Shown here piece after piece: positions 24,301 to 33,640 of a DNA stretch of 64,000 bases; positions within the stretch are counted from its first letter, which is position 1; every line of letters starts with the position of its first letter. The notes under the pieces were generated by a model. That model saw nothing but the letters and a program-made list of their open reading frames with translations, made no database searches and had not been told where the DNA came from. This stretch comes from Prosapia bicincta (Eukaryota > Arthropoda > Insecta > Hemiptera > Cercopidae), in NCBI GenBank assembly GCA_036971475.1, contig JBAIZL010000005.1:67198655-67262654 (forward strand), given 5' to 3'. Position numbers and translations under genes: made by a program.

Positions 24301-27173
24301 AGCTGTTACTATAACGTAAATATGTAAGTAAGCATATGTTTATAGTTAAGGCATGTATGTTGCATACAATATTAGTTGCTTAATATCATGTCAAAATAAC
24401 TATTGTAGGTAGATAGCTGTTACTATAACGTAAATATGTAAGTAAGCATACGTTTATAGTTAAGGCATGTATGTTGCATACAATATTTGTTGCTTAATAG
24501 CATGTCAAAATAACTATTGTAGGTAGATAGCTGTTACTATAACGTAAATATGTAAGTAAGCATACGTTTATAGTTAAGGCATGTATGTTGCATACAATAT
24601 TTGTTGCTTAATAGCATGTCAAAATAACTATTGTAGGTAGATAGCTGTTACTATAACTTAAATATGTAAGTAAGCATACGTTTATAGTTAAGGCATGTAT
24701 GTTGCATACAATATTAGTTGCTTAATAGCATGTCAAAATAACTATTGTAGGTAGATAGCTGTTACTATAACGTAAATATGTAAGTAAGCATACGTTTATA
24801 GTTAAGGCATGTATGTTGCATACAATATTAGTTGCTTAATATCATGTCAAAATAACTATTGTAGGTAGATAGTTGTTACTATAACGTAAATATGTAAGTA
24901 AGCATACGTTTATAGTTAAGGCATGTATGTTGCATACAATATTAGTTGCTTAATATCATGTCAAAATAACTATTGTAGGTAGATAGCTGTTACTATAACT
25001 TAAATATGTAAGTAAGCATACGTTTATAGTTAAGGCATGTAAGTTGCATACAATATTTGTTGCTTAATAGCATGTCAAAATAACTATTGTAGGTAGATAG
25101 CTGTTACTATAACGTAAATATGTAAGTAAGCATACGTTTATAGTTAAGGCATGTATGTTGCATACAATATTAGTTGCTTAATATCATGTCAAAATAACTA
25201 TTGCAGGTAGATAGTTGTTACTATAACGTAAATATGTAAGTAAGCATACGTTTATAGTTAAGGCATGTATGTTGCATACAATATTAGTTGCTTAATATCA
25301 TGTCAAAATAACTATTGTAGGTAGATAGCTGTTACTATAACTTAAATATGTAAGTAAGCATACGTTTATAGTTAAGGCATGTATGTTGCATACAATATTA
25401 GTTGCTTAATAGCATGTCAAAATAACTATTGTAGGTAGATAGTTGTTACTATAACGTAAATATGTAAGTAAGCATACGTTTATAGTTAAGGCATGTATGT
25501 TGCATACAATATTAGTTGCTTAATAGCATGTCAAAATAACTATTGTAGGTAGATAGCTGTTACTATAACGTAAATATGTAAGTAAGCATACGTTTATAGT
25601 TAAGGCATGTATGTTGCATACAATATTTGTTGCTTAATAGCATGTCAAAATAACTATTGTAGGTAGATAGTTGTTACTATAACTTAAATATGTAAGTAAG
25701 CATACGTTTATAGTTAAGGCATGTATGTTGCATACAATATTTGTTGCTTAATATCATGTCAAAATAACTATTGTAGGTAGATAGCTGTTACTATAACGTA
25801 AATATGTAAGTAAGCATACGTTTATAGTTAAGGCATGTATGTTGCATACAATATTAGTTGCTTAATAGCATGTCAAAATAACTATTGTAGGTAGATAGTT
25901 GTTACTATAACGTAAATATGTAAGTAAGCATACGTTTATAGTTAAGGCATGTATGTTGCATACAATATTAGTTGCTTAATATCATGTCAAAATAACTATT
26001 GTAGGTAGATAGTTGTTACTATAACGTAAATATGTAAGTAAGCATACGTTTATAGTTAAGGCATGTATGTTGCATACAATATTAGTTGCTTAATAGTATG
26101 TCAAAATAACTATTGTAGGTAGAAAGTTGTTACTATAACGTAAATATGTAAGTAAGCATACGTTTATAGTTAAGGCATGTATGTTGCATACAATATTAGT
26201 TGCTTAATATCATGTCAAAATAACTATTGTAGGTAGATAGTTGTTACTATAACGTAAATATGTAAGTAAGCATACGTTTATAGTTAAGGCATGTATGTTG
26301 CATACAATATTAGTTGCTTAATAGCATGTCAAAATAACTATTGTAGGTAGAAAGTTGTTACTATAACGTAAATATGTAAGTAAGCATACGTTTATAGTTA
26401 AGGCATGTATGTTGCTTACAATATTAGTTGCTTAATAGCATGTCAAAATAACTATTGTAGGTAGATAGCTGTTACTATAACGTAGATATGTAAGTAAGCA
26501 TACGTTTATAGTTAAGGCATGTATGTTGCATACAATATTAGTTGCTTAATAGCATGTCAAAATAACTATTGTAGGTAGAAAGTTGTTACTATAACGTAGA
26601 TATGTAAGTAAGCATACGTTTATAGTTAAGGCATGTATGTTGCATACAATATTAGTTGCTTAATAGCATGTCAAAATAACTATTGTAGGTAGAAAGTTGT
26701 TACTATAACGTAGATATGTAAGTAAGCATACGTTTATAGTTAAGGCATGTATGTTGCATACAATATTAGTTGCTTAATAGCATGTCAAAATAACTATTGT
26801 AGGTAGAAAGTTGTTACTATAACGTAGATATGTAAGTAAGCATACGTTTATAGTTAAGGCATGTATGTTGCATACAATATTAGTTGCTTAATAGCATGTC
26901 AAAATAACTATTGTAGGTAGAAAGTTGTTACTATAACGTAGATATGTAAGTAAGCATACGTTTATAGTTAAGGCATGTATGTTGCATACAATATTTGTTG
27001 CTTAATATCATGTCATAATAACTATTGTAGGTAGATAGCTGTTACTATAACTTAAATATGTAAGTAAGCATACGTTTATAGTTAAGGCATGTATGTTGCA
27101 TACAATATTTGTTGCTTAATAGCATGTCAAAATAACTATTGTAGGTAGATAGCTGTTACTATAACTTAAATAT
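18339..27173. repeat. 114-bp satellite array, about 77 copies
   Basis: Each unit runs AATAGCATGTCAAAATAACT, ATTGTAGGTAGATAGCTG, TTACTATAACGTAAATATG, TAAGTAAGCATACG, TTTATAGTTAAGGCATG, TATGTTGCATACAATATTAG, TTGCTT. The first three intervals are 113 bp (GGCATTATG); later ones are 114 bp (GGCATGTATG). Units contain an imperfect dyad (TTACTATAACGTA against TACGTTTATAGTTAA) and the hairpin GTATG-TTG-CATAC. Variant positions show nested higher-order structure: a shared rare variant at 20,004 and 24,333, and another at 21,767 and 26,096, both 4,329 bp apart (38 units), plus an eight-unit, 911-bp repeat (22,568 and 23,479; 22,917 and 23,828). It ends abruptly at 27,173 with TTAAATATGAATAATAATG. Confidence 0.99.
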
Positions 27174-27562
27174 GAATAATAATGTAAGTATTTTAATAAA
27201 GAATGTTTTAAAACTAAAATACAAATATAAACTAAAATTATATATTTGAAAGGGTTTAATACATGATAGTAATAAATTATACATTTAAATAACTTAGTAG
27301 TACATGAAGTGTCTGAAAACCCGTCTAAAATAGCCTTATAATAATAATCTTTTTAAAATTATTAAAAGAAAATTTTTTAGATGTTTTAAAAGATCTTTGG
27401 ATATTTAAATTTGTAAAAAACTTACCTAAAACTTATAATTATTTTTCAAATATCGATACTTGCTCTTATCTAACATTTTTCAATACGCAAATTGAGGTAA
27501 ATTTTTAGAAGATACTTTAAAAAAGATTAGTTACATTTTTCCTAATTTTGTTCATGTGAAAT
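27174..27562. other. AT-rich spacer right of the satellite
   Basis: Nothing recognised. Confidence 0.4.
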
Positions 27563-27563
27563 A

Positions 27564-27632
<69 letters not shown>

Positions 27633-27641
27633 ATGATGATG
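27563..27641. repeat. (AT)n plus (GAT)n microsatellite
   Basis: A long AT tract passes directly into about five GAT units next to the foldback-related segment. Confidence 0.97.
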
Positions 27642-27736
27642 AATACTTACTAACGGGAGTACACCCGTTCATTCTACAGTGTATAAATTCGCAGTTCCGA
27701 CGTTTCGCTAGAGTCTCATCCAGCATTGACGAGGTG
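27642..27736 (-). mobile_element. solo arm of foldback family B
   Basis: Matches, in direct orientation and with moderate divergence, the right arm of the adjacent palindrome (27,941-28,111): CCGTTCATTCT, CAGTTCCGACGTTTCGCTAG, CATCCAGCATTGACGAGG. On the minus strand it reads CTGGATGAGACTCTAGCGAAACGTC, that is, a CTGATGA-like box with an inserted G, a poor stem, then GAAACGTC. I regard that as only loosely hammerhead-like. Confidence 0.6.
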
Positions 27737-28109
27737 AACCCAACAACAATAGAAGAGCGAGTGAAGAGCGCAGATAACTCTGCTCCTATATATATTTACC
27801 TCGTCAATGCTGGATTAGATTCTAGCGAATCGTCGGAACTTCGAATTTATGGACTGAAGAATGAACGGATGTACTGCAGATAGTAACTATTCATCATATT
27901 TTTTCCATCCGTGAAGGAATACGTTTCAGCACATATATATAAAAAAATATGATGAATAGTTACTATCTGCAGTACATCCGTTCATTCTTCAGTCCATAAA
28001 TTCGAAGTTCCGACGATTCGCTAGAATCTAATCCAGCATTGACGAGATAAATATATATAGGAACAGAGTTATCTGCGCTCTTCACTCGCTCTTCTATTGT
28101 TGTATTGGG

Positions 28110-28111
<2 letters not shown>
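27737..28111. mobile_element. foldback element, family B, near-perfect palindrome
   Basis: Left arm 27,737-27,905 and right arm 27,941-28,111 are reverse complements with very few differences, around a loop of about 35 bases. Arms include CAACAATAGAAGAGCGAGTG, CTGGATTAGATTCTAGCGAA and ATGAACGGATGTACTGCAG. AT microsatellites flank it. No coding capacity. Near-identity of the arms implies recent origin or arm-to-arm gene conversion. Confidence 0.85.

Positions 28112-28157
<46 letters not shown>
28112..28157. repeat. (TA)n microsatellite
   Basis: Pure TA tract joining the family B palindrome to the next hammerhead-like remnant. Confidence 0.97.
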
Positions 28158-28158
<1 letters not shown>

Positions 28159-28164
28159 AGTAGT

Positions 28165-28206
28165 CTTTGAGAATGCTGGAACTGTACACCGGCGAAAAGC
28201 TTCAGC
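28165..28206 (+). other. degenerate hammerhead-like motif, family C
   Basis: TTTGAGAAT, then stem GCTGG...CCGGC, then GAAAAGCTTC. It matches 29,876-29,914 base by base outside the loop (ATGCTGG, ACTGT, CGGCGAAAAGCTT), but the CTGA box is mutated to TTGA. Confidence 0.5.
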
Positions 28207-28303
28207 AAAATTGTAAATGTTGAATAAAATACATCTTGATTATGAACTTTTTGAAGTTATTTAATAATTATAACAAATCAAGAAAAAATAATCATCTTTA
28301 TTA

Positions 28304-28338
28304 TAATATATATATATATATGTGTGTGTGTGTATATA
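28304..28338. repeat. (TA)n(GT)n microsatellite
   Basis: TA units pass into GT units. Confidence 0.95.
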
Positions 28339-29388
28339 ACCTACTACAGGGTAGGATATAATATTATGAAGTCAAGGTAGTAACTTATAATAATTTATTA
28401 ATAGATAAAATATTTACATTTGGAAAAATAGGTTTTTGAACCTATATATTTTAAAAATATAGATGAAATGAAAATCTAGAATTGGAAAAAAATCCCACTG
28501 GAAAAAACTGGAGGGGTCAAGTATACCTCTAAAATACCCTGTAATTTAAATTCTCCAAACCTAAGATTTTTTAAAATGTAAACATCCTACTTTAAATACA
28601 AAAAAGCTAGGTTATGTAGCATGATTCGAAATTATCTTACTCTCGTGTAAATAAAACCAAAAACAAACTGAGAAGTAATGAGGTTTTAGTAAACTAGTTG
28701 CTAATATACATTTAAAAAAATATAAAATAATTTTTCCTTTTTTCAGCAAATAATTCAAATCATACTGGCTATATTTCTAAGAATTAGCTAGAATTCCCCA
28801 ACTAAAGCATTAAATGTAAAAACAATTCTCATAATTTTGCAGCAGAAACATTTAGCACCCCTTGTGGAATACTCTCAAAATAGAATTGTAAATAAATTTT
28901 ATAAATTTAAAAAGAATAGATTTTTGAAGATATAGATTTTAAATGAATTACACTATATATGTTTTTTGTTATTGTAACATAGGAAGGCCTCATGGAAGAC
29001 AATGAAATCTGTGTTTATTATCTTGTTTATTTCTGGAGTAATAATATTCCGTCTCTAATAACTGATGTTTTCTAGAGATATCTATTACAAATAATATTAT
29101 TACACGTTGTTGAAGTCAGTTGGATATTATAGTAAGAGTGATCTTAGGTCATAAACAACAGATTGCCTGTAAATATGAAAATATTATGAAGTGTAGCGAT
29201 CTTAACGTGCCTTCATTTTCAAATTCTCCTCCATCTCTCGATGTCTTGGGACGAGTAAACGTGCCCGATTAATATGCAACTCACGTTCTTCCAACGGAAG
29301 AATATGATGAATATGCTAAACGTTCCTGGGCAAGAAGGCCACTATGATTTGCAATAATGGACTCATCTGATATTACATTATTTTAGAG
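28339..29388. other. intergenic, nothing recognised
   Basis: AT-rich; a mixed-composition patch at 29,215-29,345 has no supported open frame. Confidence 0.4.
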
Positions 29389-29414
29389 CTGATGATGGCG
29401 TTTAAGCCGAATAT
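29389..29414 (+). other. hammerhead-like core, degenerate
   Basis: CTGATGA (29,389-29,395), one extra T, stem GGC-GTTTAA-GCC, then GAATATGG. It follows the same core plus extra base plus stem II plus GAA order as the better motifs, but helix III and stem I are not convincing. Confidence 0.35.
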
Positions 29415-29542
29415 GGATTGCTAATTGATAACTATCTCGTTTTACAATCTTGTAACGTTGCCGGAATTGATTAAAGTTTTGGTAAGGGTTTGAACAAAAA
29501 CATAATCAGATTAAAAACTCCCTTATGCAGAAAAGGTTAAAA

Positions 29543-29543
<1 letters not shown>

Positions 29544-29614
<71 letters not shown>
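29544..29614. repeat. (AT)n microsatellite
   Basis: About 70 bases of AT dinucleotides immediately left of the family C palindrome. Confidence 0.98.
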
Positions 29615-29616
<2 letters not shown>

Positions 29617-29648
29617 CATATGGTGATATGTTTTCTTGTAATATAGTT

Positions 29649-29965
29649 AATAAATTAAAAACTTTTCAAAAACAAGAATACTTTTAGTGCATATATTATT
29701 CAAAGCTTTTCACCGATAAAACAGTATCAGCATCTTAAGGAGATCAAGGCACACACTATTTATAAGGTCATTGATTATAGAAAAAATTACATAAGTGCAA
29801 TACGTATAAACATATGGTCCTTTTTATTACATATGATTAATTTTTGTAATAATATTTTGTTAGATAATTATTTTCCTGAAGATGCTGGTACTGTTTTATC
29901 GGCGAAAAGCTTTGAATAATATATGCATTAAAAGTATTCGTGTTTTTGAAATGTTTTTAATTTAT

Positions 29966-29966
<1 letters not shown>
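29649..29966. mobile_element. foldback element, family C, with two hammerhead-like motifs
   Basis: Left arm 29,649-29,740 and right arm 29,874-29,966 are reverse complements: TAAAAACTTTTCAAAAACAA, AGCTTTTCACCGATAAAACA and CAGCATCTT against AAGATGCTG, TGTTTTATCGGCGAAAAGCT and TTTTTGAAATGTTTTTA. The spacer of about 130 bases has no features. AT microsatellites flank both sides. The right arm contains the hammerhead-like motif annotated separately; the left arm holds a slightly altered copy on the minus strand. Confidence 0.85.
29868..29920 (+). ncRNA. hammerhead-ribozyme-like motif, family C
   Basis: CTGAAGA (29,876-29,882), extra T (29,883), stem II GCTGGT/ATCGGC (29,884-29,889 with 29,898-29,903; six pairs with two G-T wobbles), GAAA (29,904-29,907), self-complementary AAGCTT as helix III (29,907-29,912), H17 = T (29,913). 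Stem I would pair GAATAAT after the site with ATTATTTTC before the core if two bases bulge. The layout matches 7,778-7,815. Confidence 0.45.
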
Positions 29967-29996
<30 letters not shown>

Positions 29997-31458
29997 CAAG
30001 ATATGCAAATTACTACGAGAATGCATAACGATCCAGAGATTAACGATTTATTCGGATGATTTCCGAAAGTAAAACATTGTAATATATCAGCTGTTTTTTG
30101 CACTTTTTAAAGTTGGTTAGGTGTGTGTGTTTAAATCATTTTCATTTGAAAAATCCTATTTGATTGCATCTTCCCTCGACACTACAGTTTCACTAGTAAC
30201 ACTAGAACACATATTAGTAAGAAATACTTGCTTGTAGCAGCACTGACGTATTGTAGTTACGGTCTGAGTTGACAAACGGTTACAATCCTCCGAAACGCCA
30301 GTCCTAAATAATCAAAACAGTAAGTGCTACTATAGCAAAGTGTGACTTACTAATATATGTTATAGTATTAGGATATCATTTGAATTGAGACAATTCACCT
30401 AATGTGCCTACGGGGATATTTTTAATAATTAGAAATATCAGTAAATATACTGACGTTATTGATTTAAAATAAATTTACTTATTAAGTTCAAATCCTGGGT
30501 ATCACTACTAAAATTAACACATTTATAATAATGTTGAATTGTAAATTTTAAATATAATGATACATAATGAGCAAGACAATGCGTTGTTCTATTTATTCAA
30601 ATGGGCGTGGCTTTTACAATAATAGAATACTGAAATCATTCAATTGAAAAAAATATATTTCAATATGTCCTACTAAGGTCTTATGGATAATCGATATCCT
30701 ATTTAATATAATTATTATACAAATAATATATTTGAAATACTTTTATGAGTTGTTCCTCTATTTCCTTTGTTTTTTTTTAATTTTGAATATACAAATATTT
30801 TTTTATAAAAAAAAAAAAAAAAAAAAAATTAACTGAAAAATGTTTAAAATAATTAAAACAATATATAGCGCACCAAGAGAATAAATAAACAAAACTATAA
30901 TAGTGTAAAATTACAAAGCAAACTTTAGTAATCAACTTTATTAACGGGTTTTTTTAAATGCCCTTCGTCTAATAGTCACTGTTTGGCCATTTAATAAAAC
31001 CTTCATCGAAAAACGATCAGTAAAATTACTATACACAAAAGAAATAAAATCGTTTAGAGTAGAAGCCAGTAAAATCTTAAAATTATTAGGAGGAAAAATG
31101 GATGCTAATTTGTAGGTTGTCATTTAGAACACCGTTAATCTTTAAAAGTAATTAAAAATAGAGTTTCTAAAGGTTATACACTATGTCTAAGTTCTGAGAG
31201 TCAGTCGATATGTACTGAAACCATATCTACTAAATGTTTTAAAATGGTAATGTGTTAGCACTGTACCTAATCCAGCAAGAAGCCCAACTAATCGCTATCA
31301 ACCCGTAAAATTTCGGTCAGTTGCAGTCCTTACACGTTTTGTTAGTTGAAGGCCGTGCTCTTTCGATTAGTTGAAGGCCACGAAATTTTGACAAGTTGAG
31401 TATTGCGTACTTTTTGGTTTGTTGAATATTGATCATTTGAAGTAGCTCCGTCTGAACC
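29967..31458. other. AT-rich sequence with (TA)n and a poly-A run
   Basis: A TA tract runs to about 29,992 and a poly-A run of about 20 lies at 30,809-30,828. The minus open frame at 30,941-31,123 ends with a basic segment (VLLNGQTVTIRRRAFKKTR) faintly like the end of Gypsy-type integrase proteins; this is too weak to call. Confidence 0.35.
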
Positions 31459-31460
31459 TG

Positions 31461-31490
<30 letters not shown>
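31459..31490. repeat. (AT)n microsatellite
   Basis: Short AT tract. Confidence 0.95.
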
Positions 31491-31493
<3 letters not shown>

Positions 31494-31554
31494 TACAAAA
31501 CTTTTACACACGTTTTGGTCTATCACGAATCAATCGGTTTACCTATTAATTTTG

Positions 31555-31640
31555 TAGAACTATTCCGGATCGAACCAGGCACCTTTAGATTGAAGTCTTT
31601 TGGTCAACCCCCTAGAACTGTACATTGAAAGTTTATTGCT
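31555..31640 (-). tRNA. tRNA-like sequence (pseudogene or SINE head)
   Basis: The minus strand reads GGTTGACCAAAAGACTTCAA, TCTAAAGGTGCCT, then GGTTCGATCCGG. The last block matches the RNA polymerase III B box / T-loop (GTTCGANNC), and AGACTTCAATCT can form a short anticodon-like hairpin. The A box is poor and the acceptor ends (GTACAGTTCT against AGTTCTAC) do not pair. I read it as a tRNA pseudogene or the head of a tRNA-derived SINE, not a working tRNA. Confidence 0.3.
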
Positions 31641-32623
31641 TCTAATATATGTACATGAAACGTTTAACAAACTCTTATTTTATACAAATAAAACCTATGG
31701 TGTCAGTTTTGTCGATTGAATGTTCATTAGATTAGGTTATGAATTATACTTTTAAAACGCAAAACGATAATATTTTATTAAACTATAAAGGTTTAGGAAC
31801 ATTCAGGCAAAGCGACTAATTCTTTTATTTTACATTATTTAATAAATACTTTAAAAATATAAATGAAAGATATTTATATTTGAGTTTTTCACCAGAACTA
31901 CCTAGTAGTATTATGTACTTTCCATTATAAAAAATGACATTTAAAATGTTTAAATATTGATTTTATAAATTGTTTTTACTATTGACAAATTTAAACCATT
32001 AGTAAACTCTACGAAGAGATAAATCAAGACGAACATTCAATGGAATAGAATGACAGAAAATTTCATTTTAATTGGAGTTTAAAATGTAGGATTAGCAAAT
32101 ATAAAAGTCCTTTGAGCTTATATTACATTCCATACTAACAGTATTCATTTATACAAGCTGTGTTTAAAGGGGTACAGGTATGCAAAGCCTTGCTTTAGGG
32201 CTTCACAAACAGTACTTAACTGTCTTTCAATTTTTGTTATTTACATTTCGAACTTGTTTATAACAGAGCATCATGTCACTGTTTGAGACAGAAATACTAC
32301 AATCACGCGTAAGAGAAGCCTTAACTAGAGATCAAAGGTAACCGAAATAGAATAGCGGTTTTATACACTAAAGAGAGAACATTTGTAATTAACTGGAGGG
32401 GGAGTGGAGGTAGTCAATACGGGCTGGCAGAGTTTTGCTTTCAGCTGTTCTCGACGAAGATTATTCTACGAAATGTTTGTGACACTGTGTGTTAGTTGTT
32501 ATTATACAAGTAAAGTTCCTCGAAACTTCTTTGGATTCAAACTATTTCCAACTAATTATTATTTAATACTTAGTGATTTTAATTTACAAGTTTTAAGGGT
32601 GGAACATTCCAATTAGTAACGCT
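31641..32623. other. intergenic, nothing recognised
   Basis: No supported features. Confidence 0.4.
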
Positions 32624-32675
32624 AAAAATTAAAACAGTCCACTCTAAACCTAACTACATACTAGGTTTTTTTAAG
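32624..32675. mobile_element. foldback family A, solo left arm
   Basis: AAAATTAAAACAGTCCACTC, TAAACCTAACTACATACTAG resembles the outer left arm of the copies at 5,911 (AAAATTAAGACAGTTTACTC, TAAGTCTCACTACACGTTAG) and 35,775. No right arm follows. Confidence 0.5.
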
Positions 32676-32784
32676 AAAACTTGTTTGGGAAGGAAAACTT
32701 TCAAATATAAATGCCTGGAAATTAAATTTAATGCTATTCTTGTACTTAAAAATCACAGGATATTTGGCACTTTTTTATTAAAAC

Positions 32785-32885
32785 AATAACAATCCCCATC
32801 GGTCTGACGAGAACGACGCGGAGACGTAGTATACAGACTGCTAATATAGCCGAGCTACGGAACTAGTGCGCGACTTGTAACATGG
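32785..32885. repeat. dispersed repeat family D, partial copy
   Basis: TCTGACGAGAACGACGCGGA followed by GACGTAGTATACAG resembles 9,336-9,372 and the GACGAGAC...GCGCGGATGTATACCG part of 6,903-6,932. Confidence 0.3.
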
Positions 32886-33210
32886 AACTCCAACGCTAGC
32901 AGAATAATTTCTACATCTGATATTACATAGATTTAAAAACAGTATACTTGCTTTAAAATAAAAGTCAAATAAGAAATACATTTTTATAAGTAAAATGGGA
33001 TAATTTTAAATGCATTTGGAATATGAAAAATATTTCTAAAAAAATACCCAAATTCTATGAGGGGCAATTCCTCTACTACCCCTCTTCTGGAGCCACCCTT
33101 GAGACACTATAACACATTTAAAAATCAAAGAATTAGTAAGACACCGCTTATTTTATTAACAATTTCATGAAACAACTATTTGAAAGAACTAAACATGATG
33201 TATGGAATAA

Positions 33211-33640
33211 TTGAATTGAATGGGTTCAGGAATGATCTGATACAGACGGCCATAAGAAAAGCTGAACTTGAAAAAAGAACGTTTGAAACAACTCAAGTTA
33301 GGAGTAAACAAAGAAAAACAGCATGGGTAGGTTAGTTTACAACCTTCCGCTTTATAGCTTGGATAAGGAATGCCTTATGAAGTACGTAAACTTCGAGTGT
33401 CAGCGACTTCAAAATGGAGTCTGGGTAGTATGCTTGGAACTTTTAAGGACATCAATCGGAGATTTACAGCACAAAATACGAGATGTGTGATGGAGCATAT
33501 ATTGGCCAAACGCGTTGGAGTAATAAGACGAGAAGCACTGAGTACTTTGCTCTCTTTAAAAATTACAAAGCTGAATACGCATCGATGGTAAAAAATTGCT
33601 TAGGCAACCAGCATCTCTTCAAGTCTGACCGTTCTAACTT
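33211..33640 (+). pseudogene. Penelope-like element ORF remnant with GIY-YIG endonuclease
   Basis: PLE proteins join a reverse transcriptase to a C-terminal GIY-YIG endonuclease. Four consecutive pieces in the expected order are visible in different frames: NGFRNDLIQTAIRKAE (from 33,219), like the motif after the PLE reverse transcriptase; a piece with VYNLPLYSLDKE (from about 33,335); RVSATSKW then SLGSMLGTFKDINRR (in the frame of 33,370), like the linker before the nuclease; and MCDGAYIGQTR followed by an R...E segment (frame of 33,483), like the CxxCxxxYIGQTxR signature of PLE GIY-YIG domains. Frameshifts and a stop break it, and the reverse transcriptase core is absent upstream. Assignment is from remembered motifs, not a search. 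It is a likely coding relative of the hammerhead-bearing foldbacks. Confidence 0.75.

Noticed and set aside
18339..27173. GTAAGTAAG in every 114-bp unit as arrayed splice donors
   Set aside because: No acceptors or coding frames accompany them; it is part of the satellite consensus.
27642..28111. Hammerhead motif in foldback family B
   Set aside because: The box is CTGGATGA with an inserted base, stem II hardly pairs and stem I is absent, so only the GAAACGTC end fits.
30941..31123. Frame ending VTIRRRAFKKTR, possible Gypsy integrase end
   Set aside because: Similarity is limited to a dozen residues and the upstream part does not fit.
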